This document shows, in pieces, positions 17,828 to 26,525 of a DNA stretch of 64,000 nucleotides. Source of the stretch: Thalassotalea marina (lineage in GTDB: Bacteria > Pseudomonadota > Gammaproteobacteria > Enterobacterales > Alteromonadaceae); the NCBI RefSeq assembly GCF_014656435.1, contig NZ_BNCK01000005.1, forward strand, positions 1-64,000, in the 5' to 3' direction. The notes beneath the pieces were generated by a model. That model saw nothing but the letters and a program-made list of their open reading frames with translations, was not told the origin of the DNA and made no database searches. Made by a program: the position numbers and the translations under genes. The number at the start of each line of letters is the position of its first letter. Within the stretch, counting starts at the first letter, position 1.

Positions 17828-18891
17828 TGTATATTGCCTATGTTGACACTCTCACCATCACGTAACAAAGCGATACCAGTTTCAATAATCGGTAAATCAC
17901 TTGGAACGCCGCGCACAGCTAATTGCTCCAAGCCTTTTTCCACTATTTCTACTAAATAACGTTTCGCTTTATTATCTTGCACGACAAAAACACTTTTCCC
18001 ACCATCAGGGTGTTGTTTAATCGCTGTTTTAGGTAACCAAATAATCGCTTGCTCAGTTTGTGGTAACACGACACTGGCATTGACCGACATGCCAGCAACC
18101 AAAGTCGAAGGCACCGACAAGTTGACATATGCGGTAAATGTGCGGCTTTGCTCGTTAGCAACAGCTACAATACGATCTAATGTCGCAACAATAACTTGCG
18201 CATTTTTAATATTGGGTAAAATGTTAACCTGTGTTTTGCTATTTGCTAATAAAGCAAAATATTCTTGAGGAATTTCAAGCTTAACGCGCAACTGTTCTTC
18301 GCTCACTAAGCTAAATACAGCGGTTTGTGGAATTGCCCACTCGCCAATATCGATATCTCTCTTTGCAATAACACCAGCAAACGGCGCTATTAATTGATGA
18401 CGAGCAACTAACTCCTTTTGATACTCAAATTGTGATTGTGCTTGCTCTAAAGCCGCCAATGCTATGTCAATGCTAGCTTTGCGCTCTTCAATTAATGTTT
18501 TAGCAACAAGCTGCTTAGTGGATAGAGCCAATACTTCTTGGTGTAATCGCTTAGCTTCCGCTAGCCGTGTCTTTTTTTCTAGGTTAAAGGCAGCTAATTC
18601 GTTGAGTTTCAGTTGTGCTAATTTATCATCAAGTTGCACTAGTACTTGGCCCTTTTGCACTCTATCACCAACATCGGCTGATAGTGTAGCAACAACACCT
18701 GACTCCAATACGGCCAATCTGGCATTTTTCACTGCTTCAACCGTGCCTGCCAGTGCAATTTTTTGGCTATGATTGCTTTGTTGTGGATATATCACACTAA
18801 CCGTTGTTTGCTTGTCAGCAGCATTGGCGTTATTAGATATAAGAAATAGAAAACAACAAACTATTGATAATATATTTTTCAAAAGTTCCAT
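17824..18891 (-). CDS. RND efflux periplasmic adaptor (membrane fusion protein)
   Basis: A 355-residue protein with signal peptide (IVCCFLFLISNNANA|A), biotinyl-lipoyl halves (LAVLESGVVATLSADVGDRVQKGQVLVQLD and LIAPFAGVIAKRDIDIGEWA) separated by a short alpha-hairpin, then beta-barrel and membrane-proximal domains. It connects the RND permease to an outer-membrane channel. First gene of the two-gene operon, upstream of which lies a long inverted repeat that could be the control site. Confidence 0.92.
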   Translation of the reverse strand: MELLKNILSIVCCFLFLISNNANAADKQTTVSVIYPQQSNHSQKIALAGTVEAVKNARLAVLESGVVATLSADVGDRVQKGQVLVQLDDKLAQLKLNELAAFNLEKKTRLAEAKRLHQEVLALSTKQLVAKTLIEERKASIDIALAALEQAQSQFEYQKELVARHQLIAPFAGVIAKRDIDIGEWAIPQTAVFSLVSEEQLRVKLEIPQEYFALLANSKTQVNILPNIKNAQVIVATLDRIVAVANEQSRTFTAYVNLSVPSTLVAGMSVNASVVLPQTEQAIIWLPKTAIKQHPDGGKSVFVVQDNKAKRYLVEIVEKGLEQLAVRGVPSDLPIIETGIALLRDGESVNIGNIQ

Positions 18892-19007
18892 CTCACACTT
18901 GTAAATGATTATTATTTAGCTTTAATTTACTGATTTATTAAAATCCTGTCATTACCTTTACGACAGTTGACCTATTTATACGATAATACGGTCGACAATC
19001 GTTTAAT

Positions 19008-19053
19008 TTACAATCAAATGGTTTTAATATTCGGCAAACGGATTTGATTGTAA
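19008..19053. promoter_or_regulatory. 12-bp inverted repeat upstream of RND operon
   Basis: TTACAATCAAAT (19008-19019) is perfectly repeated in inverse as ATTTGATTGTAA (19042-19053) across a 22-base spacer, in the intergenic space upstream of the RND operon. It could be a pair of regulator half-sites or an RNA hairpin. There is no T-tract for a terminator. Confidence 0.5.
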
Positions 19054-19141
19054 CAAGTACATTTTATTTCTTAGCTAGTTGCCTTTACACTCAGCTGAAC
19101 AACAAAGATATGTCTGAATCCACACAAAGAAGATAAATAAA

Positions 19142-19369
19142 TTGAAATCATTAAAAACTTGGCAACTAGAGTTTAGCTTGTTAAGAGCTAAACATTCGTT
19201 TTGGGGAACCTTTTCTTTATTTTTTATGTTACTTGGATTAAATATAGCGGTTTGTCAGCTAATCGTCGTAGTTCTTGGTGTCGACGAGCCTTATTTTAGC
19301 CAGTTTCACTATCAGCTTATCTTGCCTACTGTGCTGACATTGTTACAACCAATAAAACGTAAGAAATAA
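19142..19369 (+). CDS. Small hypothetical membrane protein
   Basis: A possible 75-residue protein from a TTG start with a purine-rich stretch (AGAAGA) upstream. It has one strong hydrophobic segment (FWGTFSLFFMLLGLNIAVCQLIVVVLG), a second weaker one near the end (LILPTVLTLLQP) and a basic C-terminus (IKRKK). No family recognised. It is kept because it is the only plausible gene in this gap, but confidence is low. Confidence 0.4.
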   Translation: MKSLKTWQLEFSLLRAKHSFWGTFSLFFMLLGLNIAVCQLIVVVLGVDEPYFSQFHYQLILPTVLTLLQPIKRKK

Positions 19370-19412
19370 AGGTAAAGCAGAATACCAGTGACAATAACGA
19401 AAACGGCTAACT

Positions 19413-20309
19413 TTATTTCACTTCACGTTGCCAATAACGTGAATTTTCTCCTGAAAACTGGGGGGAAAACGCCGATAGATGTTCTATTAAAAAATCTTTC
19501 GCCACTTTCACTTTTGCTGTGGTTTTGAGATCAGAGTGATACAACAGCCATAAGCTCCAAATAGAAGGTACTACGGGTAAGTTAAGGCGAAACAAACCAT
19601 TATTTTTTTGAGCTTCAACCAATCCGCAAGGTAACTTAGCAATACCTAAACCATTTTTGGTTGCTGTTACTAAAGGGCCTAGTTGATCAAACTTTGCAAT
19701 AGGCTGGGCATTATCAAAATGTGTTTGATACCAGAGAGGATCGGCTTCTAACTGCCATAATAAAATACGGTGATTGTTAACCTCTTGCGTTAAATATTGC
19801 TCACTTGCATATATACCCCATTGTGAAGGGAAAAGTTTTTTGCCAATCAAGTCGCCTTGACTTGGCGCTGGTGTAAACCTCAATGCGATATCTGCTTCGC
19901 GAGCATATAAGTCTTTATGGTTAGATCCAATAATCAAATTTAATTGAATATTGGGGTATCGACGATTAAATTCAGTTAATGCAGGTACAACATAATCATT
20001 AGCTAATTCAGGTGTTAAGGTTAAATTGACTTCACCACTTAGCAGCTGATCTTGCCCCACTAATTTACGCTCAATATTTAATTGCTGCTCTCTCAGTTGA
20101 GCAATATCAGGCAAGATACTGTGCCCAATACTAGTAAGCTGATACCCCTTGGGCACTCGCTCAAATAGTCTCACATTAAACTTTTGCTCAAACGCTTGAA
20201 TACGGCGAGCAACGGTAGTGTGATTAACGTTTAAGCGTCGAGAAGCCCCTGACAAACTGCCAGTTTCACTTAAAGCTAATATATATTGAAAATCGTCTTC
20301 TATGCTCAT
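19413..20309 (-). CDS. LysR-family transcriptional regulator
   Basis: A 298-residue LysR regulator: HTH at residues 1-60 (FQYILALSETGSLSGASRRLNVNHTTVARRIQAFE...), then the effector domain (LTPELANDYVVPALTEFNRRYPNIQLNLIIGSN). It is divergent from a glutathione S-transferase gene across about 100 bases, and a TGTGCA-TTAT-TGCACA dyad lies just upstream of its start. This regulator/GST pairing suggests control of a detoxification enzyme. Confidence 0.92.
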   Translation of the reverse strand: MSIEDDFQYILALSETGSLSGASRRLNVNHTTVARRIQAFEQKFNVRLFERVPKGYQLTSIGHSILPDIAQLREQQLNIERKLVGQDQLLSGEVNLTLTPELANDYVVPALTEFNRRYPNIQLNLIIGSNHKDLYAREADIALRFTPAPSQGDLIGKKLFPSQWGIYASEQYLTQEVNNHRILLWQLEADPLWYQTHFDNAQPIAKFDQLGPLVTATKNGLGIAKLPCGLVEAQKNNGLFRLNLPVVPSIWSLWLLYHSDLKTTAKVKVAKDFLIEHLSAFSPQFSGENSRYWQREVK

Positions 20310-20310
20310 C

Positions 20311-20326
20311 TGTGCATTATTGCACA
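20311..20326. promoter_or_regulatory. Dyad upstream of LysR gene
   Basis: TGTGCA-TTAT-TGCACA is a perfect 6+4+6 inverted repeat beginning two bases before the LysR start codon, in the LysR/GST divergent region. It may be an autoregulatory operator or a hairpin over the LysR ribosome binding site. Confidence 0.45.
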
Positions 20327-20410
20327 GTTAAACTGCAAACTTCACTAATTTAATCAAATCGATATTCACGTAAAGTTCAATCAATCTTTATTTTAAACAG
20401 GACACTCACT

Positions 20411-21019
20411 ATGTATACCCTATATCACTTCCAAATCTCATGTTCATCGGCAGTAAAAATAGCATTAGAAGTTATTGGTGCAGAACACGACACAGTAACG
20501 GTTAACCTATTTGAAGGTGAACAACATAAACCTGAGTTCTTAGCCGTCAACCCGCTGGGCAAGGTGCCTGTGTTAGTTGAAGGCGATCAAGTGATGACAC
20601 AAGGTGAAGCAATTCTTATTTACTTATCTCAAAAACACAAAGACGCCAATTTAATGCCAGATTTATCCACTAAAGAAGGCATGAACGCTTTAAAATGGCT
20701 GAATTTAGTGGCAAGTAGTTTACACGGTCATTTTACCAAGATATTCCATCCAGAATCAGTCGCAACTGACCAGTTATCGGTAAAACAAAATGCTGAAGAA
20801 GAAATCATTAAATTGCTTAATACTATAGAGGCTCAACTTAACGAAAGCGCAATGTTTGTAGGAGAACAACCAACGTTAGCAGACTTCTATTTTGCTGTTG
20901 TTTTGGGTTGGGGCCAGGTTTTAAGTTTTGATCTATTTGAACGTTACCCTAGTTTTGCACAATACAAAAAAGAGTTGCAGCAGCATTTACCTCAATCTAA
21001 AACACTACAAATGATTTAA
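20411..21019 (+). CDS. Glutathione S-transferase family protein
   Basis: A 202-residue GST. The thioredoxin-fold N-domain (YTLYHFQISCSSAVKIALEVIGAEHDTVTVNL; LAVNPLGKVPVLVEGD with the cis-Pro; TQGEAILIYLSQK) carries the glutathione-binding Glu/Ala motif. The helical C-domain includes LADFYFAVVLGWGQVL with the N-capping Asp. The catalytic residue is probably Ser in the SCSS motif (beta-class uses Cys at this region). It is divergently paired with a LysR regulator, consistent with inducible conjugation or detoxification. Confidence 0.92.
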   Translation: MYTLYHFQISCSSAVKIALEVIGAEHDTVTVNLFEGEQHKPEFLAVNPLGKVPVLVEGDQVMTQGEAILIYLSQKHKDANLMPDLSTKEGMNALKWLNLVASSLHGHFTKIFHPESVATDQLSVKQNAEEEIIKLLNTIEAQLNESAMFVGEQPTLADFYFAVVLGWGQVLSFDLFERYPSFAQYKKELQQHLPQSKTLQMI

Positions 21020-21036
21020 TCATAACTTAGCGATAC

Positions 21037-21071
21037 AAAAGTAAAACAAGAAAAATAGCTTTTACTTTTGT
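21037..21071 (+). terminator. Hairpin downstream of GST gene
   Basis: CAAAAGTAAAA (21037-21047) pairs perfectly with TTTTACTTTTG (21061-21071) across 13 bases, followed by TTTCG. AT-rich stem, positioned right after the GST gene. Confidence 0.6.
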
Positions 21072-21189
21072 TTCGCCTACTAGGTTATACAATTGAATTA
21101 AATAAAATCTTTGTGCATAAAAACTGTTTTTATTTTAGTTTCTTTCCTATGCTTTTAAACAGGAATAACTGACTTAAAATCACACATTT

Positions 21190-22722
21190 ATGCATAAGGA
21201 TTATTCAGATAAATCTGCCTTACTGACTATATATGCTATTTCAGCAGTACCTTTATTTTTAGTAGTTTACTTATTATTTACCCAAATAAACGATGTAAAT
21301 TCGATAAAAATGGAGGCAGTCTCTTTAAGCAACCCCAACATAGCTAATGCCAATGAACTGGCAAAACTTGAACGAAGTTTAGGTTATGTCGGCTTTATCC
21401 ATCACTTTAAAAATTACGTTATTCGTGGCGACATCAATTATTACGCCCAAGCACAAAAGTCTTTTGCGTCAGCTGAACAAGCGTTATTAAAACTACAAGA
21501 GAATCTGACTAGCGCTGACGATATTAAATCGTTAAATATCATCCAAGAAACACTAGAAAAATACAGTGATATGCTTACTTACGCTAGAGACAATATGGGT
21601 TTAGAAAATGTCAGAGCATTGGACCAACAAATAAAAGTAAGTGATCTCGAAGCAGAACAAGCGCTCATTGTATTGCGTAAAAACATACAAAGCCGTGCAA
21701 CGAGTTATCAAGCTGACGCAGACAAACGTATAGAAAGTATTTATCACAATACACTCTATATTGGCCTAGTTATTATTCCGTTTTTGTTATTCTCTACTTG
21801 GTTAATTGTGCGCGCGGTTAAAAAGCTATCAACATCAACCAGCGAATTAACCACCATATTTAACGCCTCACCCGATGCCATTTTATATGTCGAGCAAGAC
21901 GGCACTATTCTTAAAGCTAATTCTGTGGCTTACAGTATTTTTGGCTATCAAAGTACGGAACTCAAAGGGCTAAAAGTTGAAATGTTAATTGCCCCTGAAA
22001 TACGTAGTAAACATATAAAATATCGCGACAGTTTTAGCGAAAAAGAGCAGTCTCGTGAAATGGCTGATCGCACGACACAAATTTTTGGACTAAAAAAAGA
22101 TGGCACTAAGGTTGAGCTAAAAATTGCCATTGCATCAAAAGTTATTGATGGTAAAAAGCGTAGTGTTTGTGTAGTAAAAGACATAACCCAGCATAAAAAA
22201 CTGGAGCGTAAAGCTTACAATGATCATTTAACAGCGATCAGTAATCGAAGACACTTTGATACCCTTTTAGCACAAGAACTTAAACGTTTGGATCGTGAAC
22301 GTAATCCTCTATCACTTTTAATGATTGATATAGATAACTTTAAAACACTTAATGATCATTTAGGACACACTGCCGGTGATGAAGCCCTGGTTAATATTGC
22401 CCAGTTCTTACAACATCACACGCGGGAATACGATCATTTAGCGAGATGGGGCGGCGATGAATTTGTACTACTTTGTCCAAATCTAAGTGCTGAAGATGCA
22501 CTTAAACAAGCAGAACGAATTCGCCAGCAATTTGCTTCAGTCAATTTTCCGTGGGACTTTGACATTACCTTAAGTATTGGTGTCGCAACAAATTCACCAG
22601 ATAACCCAATGTCGGACAAGGTGTTTTTAGAAGCCGCCGATAAAGCTGTGTACATGGCAAAAGATGCAGGTAAAAACCAATGTATTCACATTAACAGCGA
22701 AAGCAAAGTAGAAGTAACCTAA
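21190..22722 (+). CDS. Membrane diguanylate cyclase with PAS domain
   Basis: A 510-residue protein. TM1 near residues 13-32, a helical periplasmic sensor to about 190, TM2 (LYIGLVIIPFLLFSTWLIV) near 195-213, a PAS domain about 218-335 (IFNASPDAILYVEQDGTILKANSVAYSIFGY), then GGDEF about 345-505. The active-site loop is intact (ARWGGDEFVLLCP, near residue 420) and DIDNFKTLNDHLGHTAGDEAL precedes it. It should make cyclic-di-GMP. The inhibitory I-site RxxD is not in its usual place upstream of GGDEF (THREYDHLARW has R-EYD only), so product inhibition may be absent. The PAS domain may sense redox or a ligand. Confidence 0.93.
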   Translation: MHKDYSDKSALLTIYAISAVPLFLVVYLLFTQINDVNSIKMEAVSLSNPNIANANELAKLERSLGYVGFIHHFKNYVIRGDINYYAQAQKSFASAEQALLKLQENLTSADDIKSLNIIQETLEKYSDMLTYARDNMGLENVRALDQQIKVSDLEAEQALIVLRKNIQSRATSYQADADKRIESIYHNTLYIGLVIIPFLLFSTWLIVRAVKKLSTSTSELTTIFNASPDAILYVEQDGTILKANSVAYSIFGYQSTELKGLKVEMLIAPEIRSKHIKYRDSFSEKEQSREMADRTTQIFGLKKDGTKVELKIAIASKVIDGKKRSVCVVKDITQHKKLERKAYNDHLTAISNRRHFDTLLAQELKRLDRERNPLSLLMIDIDNFKTLNDHLGHTAGDEALVNIAQFLQHHTREYDHLARWGGDEFVLLCPNLSAEDALKQAERIRQQFASVNFPWDFDITLSIGVATNSPDNPMSDKVFLEAADKAVYMAKDAGKNQCIHINSESKVEVT

Positions 22723-22789
22723 CCTCTCCTCACCCCAGTTAGTAATGATAACTATTTTTATTTGTTGACTTTTAAGTCGCAAATTATTA

Positions 22790-22806
22790 ACGTTACATTA
22801 TAACAT
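22790..22806. promoter_or_regulatory. Putative Zur box
   Basis: ACGTTACATTATAACAT matches the gammaproteobacterial Zur consensus ATGTTATA-N-TATAACAT at all but two positions. It lies 18 bases before the L31 paralog start, as expected for zinc-repressed zinc-free ribosomal proteins. Confidence 0.8.
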
Positions 22807-22823
22807 CACAAACAAATTGCATA

Positions 22824-23075
22824 ATGAAACCAAACATTCACCCAGATTATCAAAACGTGGTATTCCACGACACTGCTGCCGATGCTTATTTTGTTATCGG
22901 TTCAACCTTAAAATCGGATAGAACCATTGAATATCAAGGTAAAACATACCCTTATGTACCTATTGATGTGTCTAGCGCTTCTCATCCTCAATATACAGGT
23001 AAGCAACGTATATCGAAAAACGAAGGTCGCATCGCTAAGTTTAAAAACCGCTTTGGTCAGTTAGGAGGAAAATAA
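22824..23075 (+). CDS. rpmE2: 50S ribosomal protein L31 type B
   Basis: An 83-residue type-B L31 ([52 protein letters not shown]). It has no cysteine, so it is the zinc-independent form that replaces the zinc-binding L31 when zinc is scarce. The putative Zur box just upstream supports zinc repression. Its stop codon overlaps the start of the L36 paralog (TAATG), giving translational coupling. Confidence 0.95.
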   Translation: MKPNIHPDYQNVVFHDTAADAYFVIGSTLKSDRTIEYQGKTYPYVPIDVSSASHPQYTGKQRISKNEGRIAKFKNRFGQLGGK

Positions 23076-23215
23076 TGCAAGTATTAAGTTCGTTAAAAAG
23101 CGCCAAATCACGCCATCCGGATTGTCAAATTGTCAAAAGACGTGGACGCGTTTATGTTATTTGTAAATCAAACCCAAGGTTTAAAGCGGTACAAGGAAAA
23201 AAGAAAAAAATATAA
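23075..23215 (+). CDS. rpmJ2: 50S ribosomal protein L36 type B
   Basis: A 46-residue protein, missed by length cut-offs: [20 protein letters not shown], then [20 protein letters not shown] and a lysine tail. This is the YkgO-type L36. It has Cys17 and Cys30, without the full four-residue zinc knuckle of the main L36. The GGAGG site lies inside the end of the L31 gene and the ATG overlaps its stop. Together with rpmE2 it forms the zinc-sparing ribosome pair known from E. coli ykgM-ykgO. Confidence 0.95.
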   Translation: MQVLSSLKSAKSRHPDCQIVKRRGRVYVICKSNPRFKAVQGKKKKI

Positions 23216-23224
23216 AATTTAATC

Positions 23225-23252
23225 GGGCAGTTATTTGTTTTTACGGCTGCCC
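23225..23252 (+). terminator. Terminator after rpmE2-rpmJ2
   Basis: GGGCAG (23225-23230) pairs with CTGCCC (23247-23252) around a T-rich 16-base loop, followed by TACTTTTAAGTTTTT. It lies between the L36 paralog and the convergent mtfA. Confidence 0.6.
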
Positions 23253-23265
23253 TACTTTTAAGTTT

Positions 23266-24087
23266 TTACCAGACAACAGGATCGACACGATATAGCAGTT
23301 TTAACTGCTCATACAACGCTGGATAGTGCCGGTGTAATAAAGCCGACTGCTCAAAAAACACTTCACTGGCCACAGCAAAAAATTCAGCAGGATTAGTTGC
23401 ACCATAATAATCAAATAATGAAGGAATACCATGATGGGCCTGTTGCTGTAATCGCTCAAATTGTTGGCTAAACACGTTAGACCAAGTCTTATAATTTTGC
23501 CCTTTGTTTAAAATAGGCGCGCCATTTGCCAAGCCATTTTCTTGATCTAGTTGATGAGCAAATTCATGAATAACGACATTGTGACCATCGTCAGGCACTT
23601 CCGCACCATCAACGGTATCTTGCCACGATAAAATCACGCGACCAGTTTGCCAAGATTCACCTGCTAAGGTATTTCTTGCGGTAAACTGCACACCGTCGGC
23701 ATTCATACTTTGTTGCTGCTTAATAAAGGCACTTGGATAAACTAATATCGTTGTTAAATTAGGGTAAAATCCTGTCTCGCGGTTCAATAATAATAAACAT
23801 GCTTGTGCTGCAATGGTTACCCTAATTTCGTCATTAATTACCACACCATTACAACCAACAAACCTTTTTTCAGCGATAAACACCTGAATATGCTGTTTTA
23901 GTTGTAACTGCAGATCGGCAGGCATACCTCTAAAATAAGGCATACGTTGCTGAAGTATTTTACGCCACTCTCGACTAAAGGGTTGTCCTCTAATTTTATC
24001 GCGTTGGTATTCTCGCCACCTCGGTTTACCGACAGAATAACCTATCAACACAATGGCAATAACTATTGGCAACAGCAGAGCAAACAT
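23266..24087 (-). CDS. mtfA: MtfA zinc-dependent peptidase
   Basis: A 273-residue protein of the MtfA family (peptidase M90). The metal site HEFAHQLDQENG (HExxH) is intact, near residue 170. WRKILQQRMPYFRGMPADLQLQLKQHI and GCNGVVINDEIRVTIAAQACLLLL are family landmarks. There is an N-terminal membrane helix (LLPIVIAIVLIGYSVG). E. coli MtfA titrates the glucose repressor Mlc and is a peptidase. The native target here is unknown. Full length, single gene. Confidence 0.93.
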   Translation of the reverse strand: MFALLLPIVIAIVLIGYSVGKPRWREYQRDKIRGQPFSREWRKILQQRMPYFRGMPADLQLQLKQHIQVFIAEKRFVGCNGVVINDEIRVTIAAQACLLLLNRETGFYPNLTTILVYPSAFIKQQQSMNADGVQFTARNTLAGESWQTGRVILSWQDTVDGAEVPDDGHNVVIHEFAHQLDQENGLANGAPILNKGQNYKTWSNVFSQQFERLQQQAHHGIPSLFDYYGATNPAEFFAVASEVFFEQSALLHRHYPALYEQLKLLYRVDPVVW

Positions 24088-24315
24088 AAATAAAACACTC
24101 GAAAGACTTTATTAGTAAATTGGTCTTGTTTAGTTAACTTTCAATATTTAATTCTTCTCTGGCTTTTAAATTAATAAATCGTAGTAGGTCAAACAGACAA
24201 TAAGCCTCGAAAGAAAAAGCTAGTGTGTTTTTATCAATTATGTTCGATACAAGGAAGGTTTAATCGCTAACTAAGTGATTAAATACAAAGGGTTAAAATA
24301 AAACAATTTACGTAG

Positions 24316-26226
24316 ATGGATCAACATATGTATAGCAACAATAAACTGATTAAAGCACTTTCTACAATTACAGTTTCCATTTGGCTTTCAGCATGCGGTG
24401 GAGGTGGCGGCGGAGGTAGCTCGTCTACTCCTACCACAATAAAAACACCTCCAGCCAATAAAGCACCTATCATTGAAAGCATGGATGAACAAACGGTTGA
24501 AGAAAGGCAACATTTTACTTTTACGGCTTCAGCTAAAGACACCGATGGCACCATTACCAATCAAAGTTGGGTACAAAAAAGTGGTATTGAAATTTACAAT
24601 ACCAATATTAATGAAAATACACTTTCATTTTTAGCGCCTAATATAGCGCAAGATCAAACAGTTGTTTTCACATTTATGGCAACTGATGATGACGGTACAG
24701 AAAGCCAGCAAGATTTAACCATTAATATTACTGCGCTAAAAAATATTACTGATGTTGAATTTGCCGATCCTAACTTGCAAGCTTGTGTAATAGAAGCCGC
24801 AGAGCAATTGGGTGAGAATGCAGATATCACATCATTTGATGGTGACACAGCCTTGTGGTGTCAAAACAAAGAAATTAGTTCATTGGAAGGCATAAACGAA
24901 TTTAAACATATCAAACATATTGACTTAGCATTTAACAATATTACAGATTTGTCGCCTTTAGCTGAATTACAAAGTCTAGAATCATTAGACTTACAACACA
25001 ATCACATTGAGAACTTAGCTCCGCTCACCAAGCTAACAAACCTTGAACAATTGTCACTAAATAACAACAAGATTAGCGATATATCCGCGATAAATTCGCT
25101 AGAGCAGCTTCTGTCACTCAATTTAGCTCACAATAAGCTAACCAGTATTGAGGCAATGCCGCAATCAAGTGATTTAAAGTTTTTATCTATAGCGCACAAT
25201 CAAATATCAACGTTACAAGGGATCAATAATCTTACGGCACTTGAGCACCTGCAACTTGAGGCAAATCCAATCGCCGATATTACTGATTTACCCGTCGCGC
25301 ACAGCGTCAAATCACTTCGTTTGGTCAGTACTAACCAAGATACCTTAGCTGAAGAGCTTCCGTTGATCGACTTATCACCAATAAGCAAATTATCTGGACT
25401 GACAGAATTAGTTATTAAAGGTGACAACATAAAAGATATTAATGCACTGGCCTCATTAACCCAATTAAAAGAGCTAGAGCTTATCGCCTATCAGGTATCC
25501 GATATTCAAGCATTAGATCAATTAAAACAGTTGGAAAAACTAAACATAGGTTCCTACACCACACCATTTTCCTTCATACCAAAAATGAATGTTTCTACAA
25601 TTGCTTCACTGAGCCAATTGACCTCATTAACTGACTTGAAAATAAAAAGAACAAAAGTTGTTGATTTTTCGCCTATCTCCCAGCTAACTTTGCTTAAATC
25701 ACTGTGGGTATTGAACAATGAAAATACTTCCTTTGCTCCTTTTGCAAATTTAACCCAATTAGAAACATTGGTTTTTTATCCCAATGGGCTAATTACAGAA
25801 AATAACATTGACCAGCTACACCAATTAACAAAGTTAAAAACATTTTGGACAGTTTGGCCAGAAGCTGCTGATAGTTTAGCGATATTAGACAATATGCCAC
25901 TGATAACAGACCTATACATTGGCGGTTCAGCCAATCAACAGTTATCTGACTTTTCTTCGCTTGCAAACCGTCAGTTAACTAACTTTCAGGTATCTGGGAC
26001 TCAATTAGCCAACGTGGAATTTTTAAGTTCGATGAGCTCTTTAAAAACATTGCAATTTCAATCGACCAAGGCTTTATCAGATATCAGCGCACTATCAACA
26101 TTAACTCAACTAGAAAAAATTAATCTTTGGTTTAACGAGCACTTATCGTGCGAGCAGCTAGATGCACTGCAAAATGCACTGTCATCTACCCTAATTGAAA
26201 GACCAAACAGCTGCGTTTTAAATTAA
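24316..26226 (+). CDS. Leucine-rich-repeat lipoprotein, internalin-like
   Basis: A 636-residue protein. The signal peptide ends in lipobox LSAC (Cys27), followed by a Gly-run and Ser/Thr/Pro linker typical of surface-exposed lipoproteins. Residues about 45-135 form an Ig/cadherin-like beta domain (APIIESMDEQTVEERQHFTFTASAKDTDGTI). From about 180 to 630 there are tandem ~22-residue LRRs with the internalin SDS22-like pattern (ISSLEGINEFKHIKHIDLAFNNITDLSPLAEL). Two cysteines close the ends (capping). Likely adhesion or protein binding at the cell surface. The start may be ATG 24328 (residue 5). Confidence 0.85.
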   Translation: MDQHMYSNNKLIKALSTITVSIWLSACGGGGGGGSSSTPTTIKTPPANKAPIIESMDEQTVEERQHFTFTASAKDTDGTITNQSWVQKSGIEIYNTNINENTLSFLAPNIAQDQTVVFTFMATDDDGTESQQDLTINITALKNITDVEFADPNLQACVIEAAEQLGENADITSFDGDTALWCQNKEISSLEGINEFKHIKHIDLAFNNITDLSPLAELQSLESLDLQHNHIENLAPLTKLTNLEQLSLNNNKISDISAINSLEQLLSLNLAHNKLTSIEAMPQSSDLKFLSIAHNQISTLQGINNLTALEHLQLEANPIADITDLPVAHSVKSLRLVSTNQDTLAEELPLIDLSPISKLSGLTELVIKGDNIKDINALASLTQLKELELIAYQVSDIQALDQLKQLEKLNIGSYTTPFSFIPKMNVSTIASLSQLTSLTDLKIKRTKVVDFSPISQLTLLKSLWVLNNENTSFAPFANLTQLETLVFYPNGLITENNIDQLHQLTKLKTFWTVWPEAADSLAILDNMPLITDLYIGGSANQQLSDFSSLANRQLTNFQVSGTQLANVEFLSSMSSLKTLQFQSTKALSDISALSTLTQLEKINLWFNEHLSCEQLDALQNALSSTLIERPNSCVLN

Positions 26227-26449
26227 ATAACCTCAGGTTTGTATAAGAAATAGTGCTACATAAAAGAAAACAATAAGTTCGCAGGCTCTTGTATTTCTGG
26301 GTTGATATTTTCATCTAAATTCAAGGCATTTTGCAGCAGGAATAGCTAGCTATTTCGCTTCAAAATAACGCAGAAGTCAGTAAAAATAGCACCTAGAAAC
26401 GCATTATTTATGCGAAGCTGAGGTTAAATAGTCAGCAATTGTTAAACTG

Positions 26450-26481
26450 GGCGCCACAGTAAATAATGATATCGTGGCGCC
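26450..26481. terminator. GC-rich hairpin between convergent genes
   Basis: GGCGCCAC (26450-26457) pairs perfectly with GTGGCGCC (26474-26481) with a 16-base AT-rich loop, between the LRR gene and the minus-strand phosphatase gene. There is no strong T-tract on either side. The same ~300-base gap holds the perfect palindrome AATAGCTAGCTATT at 26341-26354 and no gene. Confidence 0.5.
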
Positions 26482-26525
26482 ATTTCACGCTAATCATCGA
26501 ACGTTGAATCACCACTTGTTATTAA

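Noticed and set aside
18899..18925. Fur-box-like AAATGATTATTATTTAG before the RND adaptor gene
   Set aside because: Only one half resembles the Fur unit and AT-rich DNA gives such matches often.
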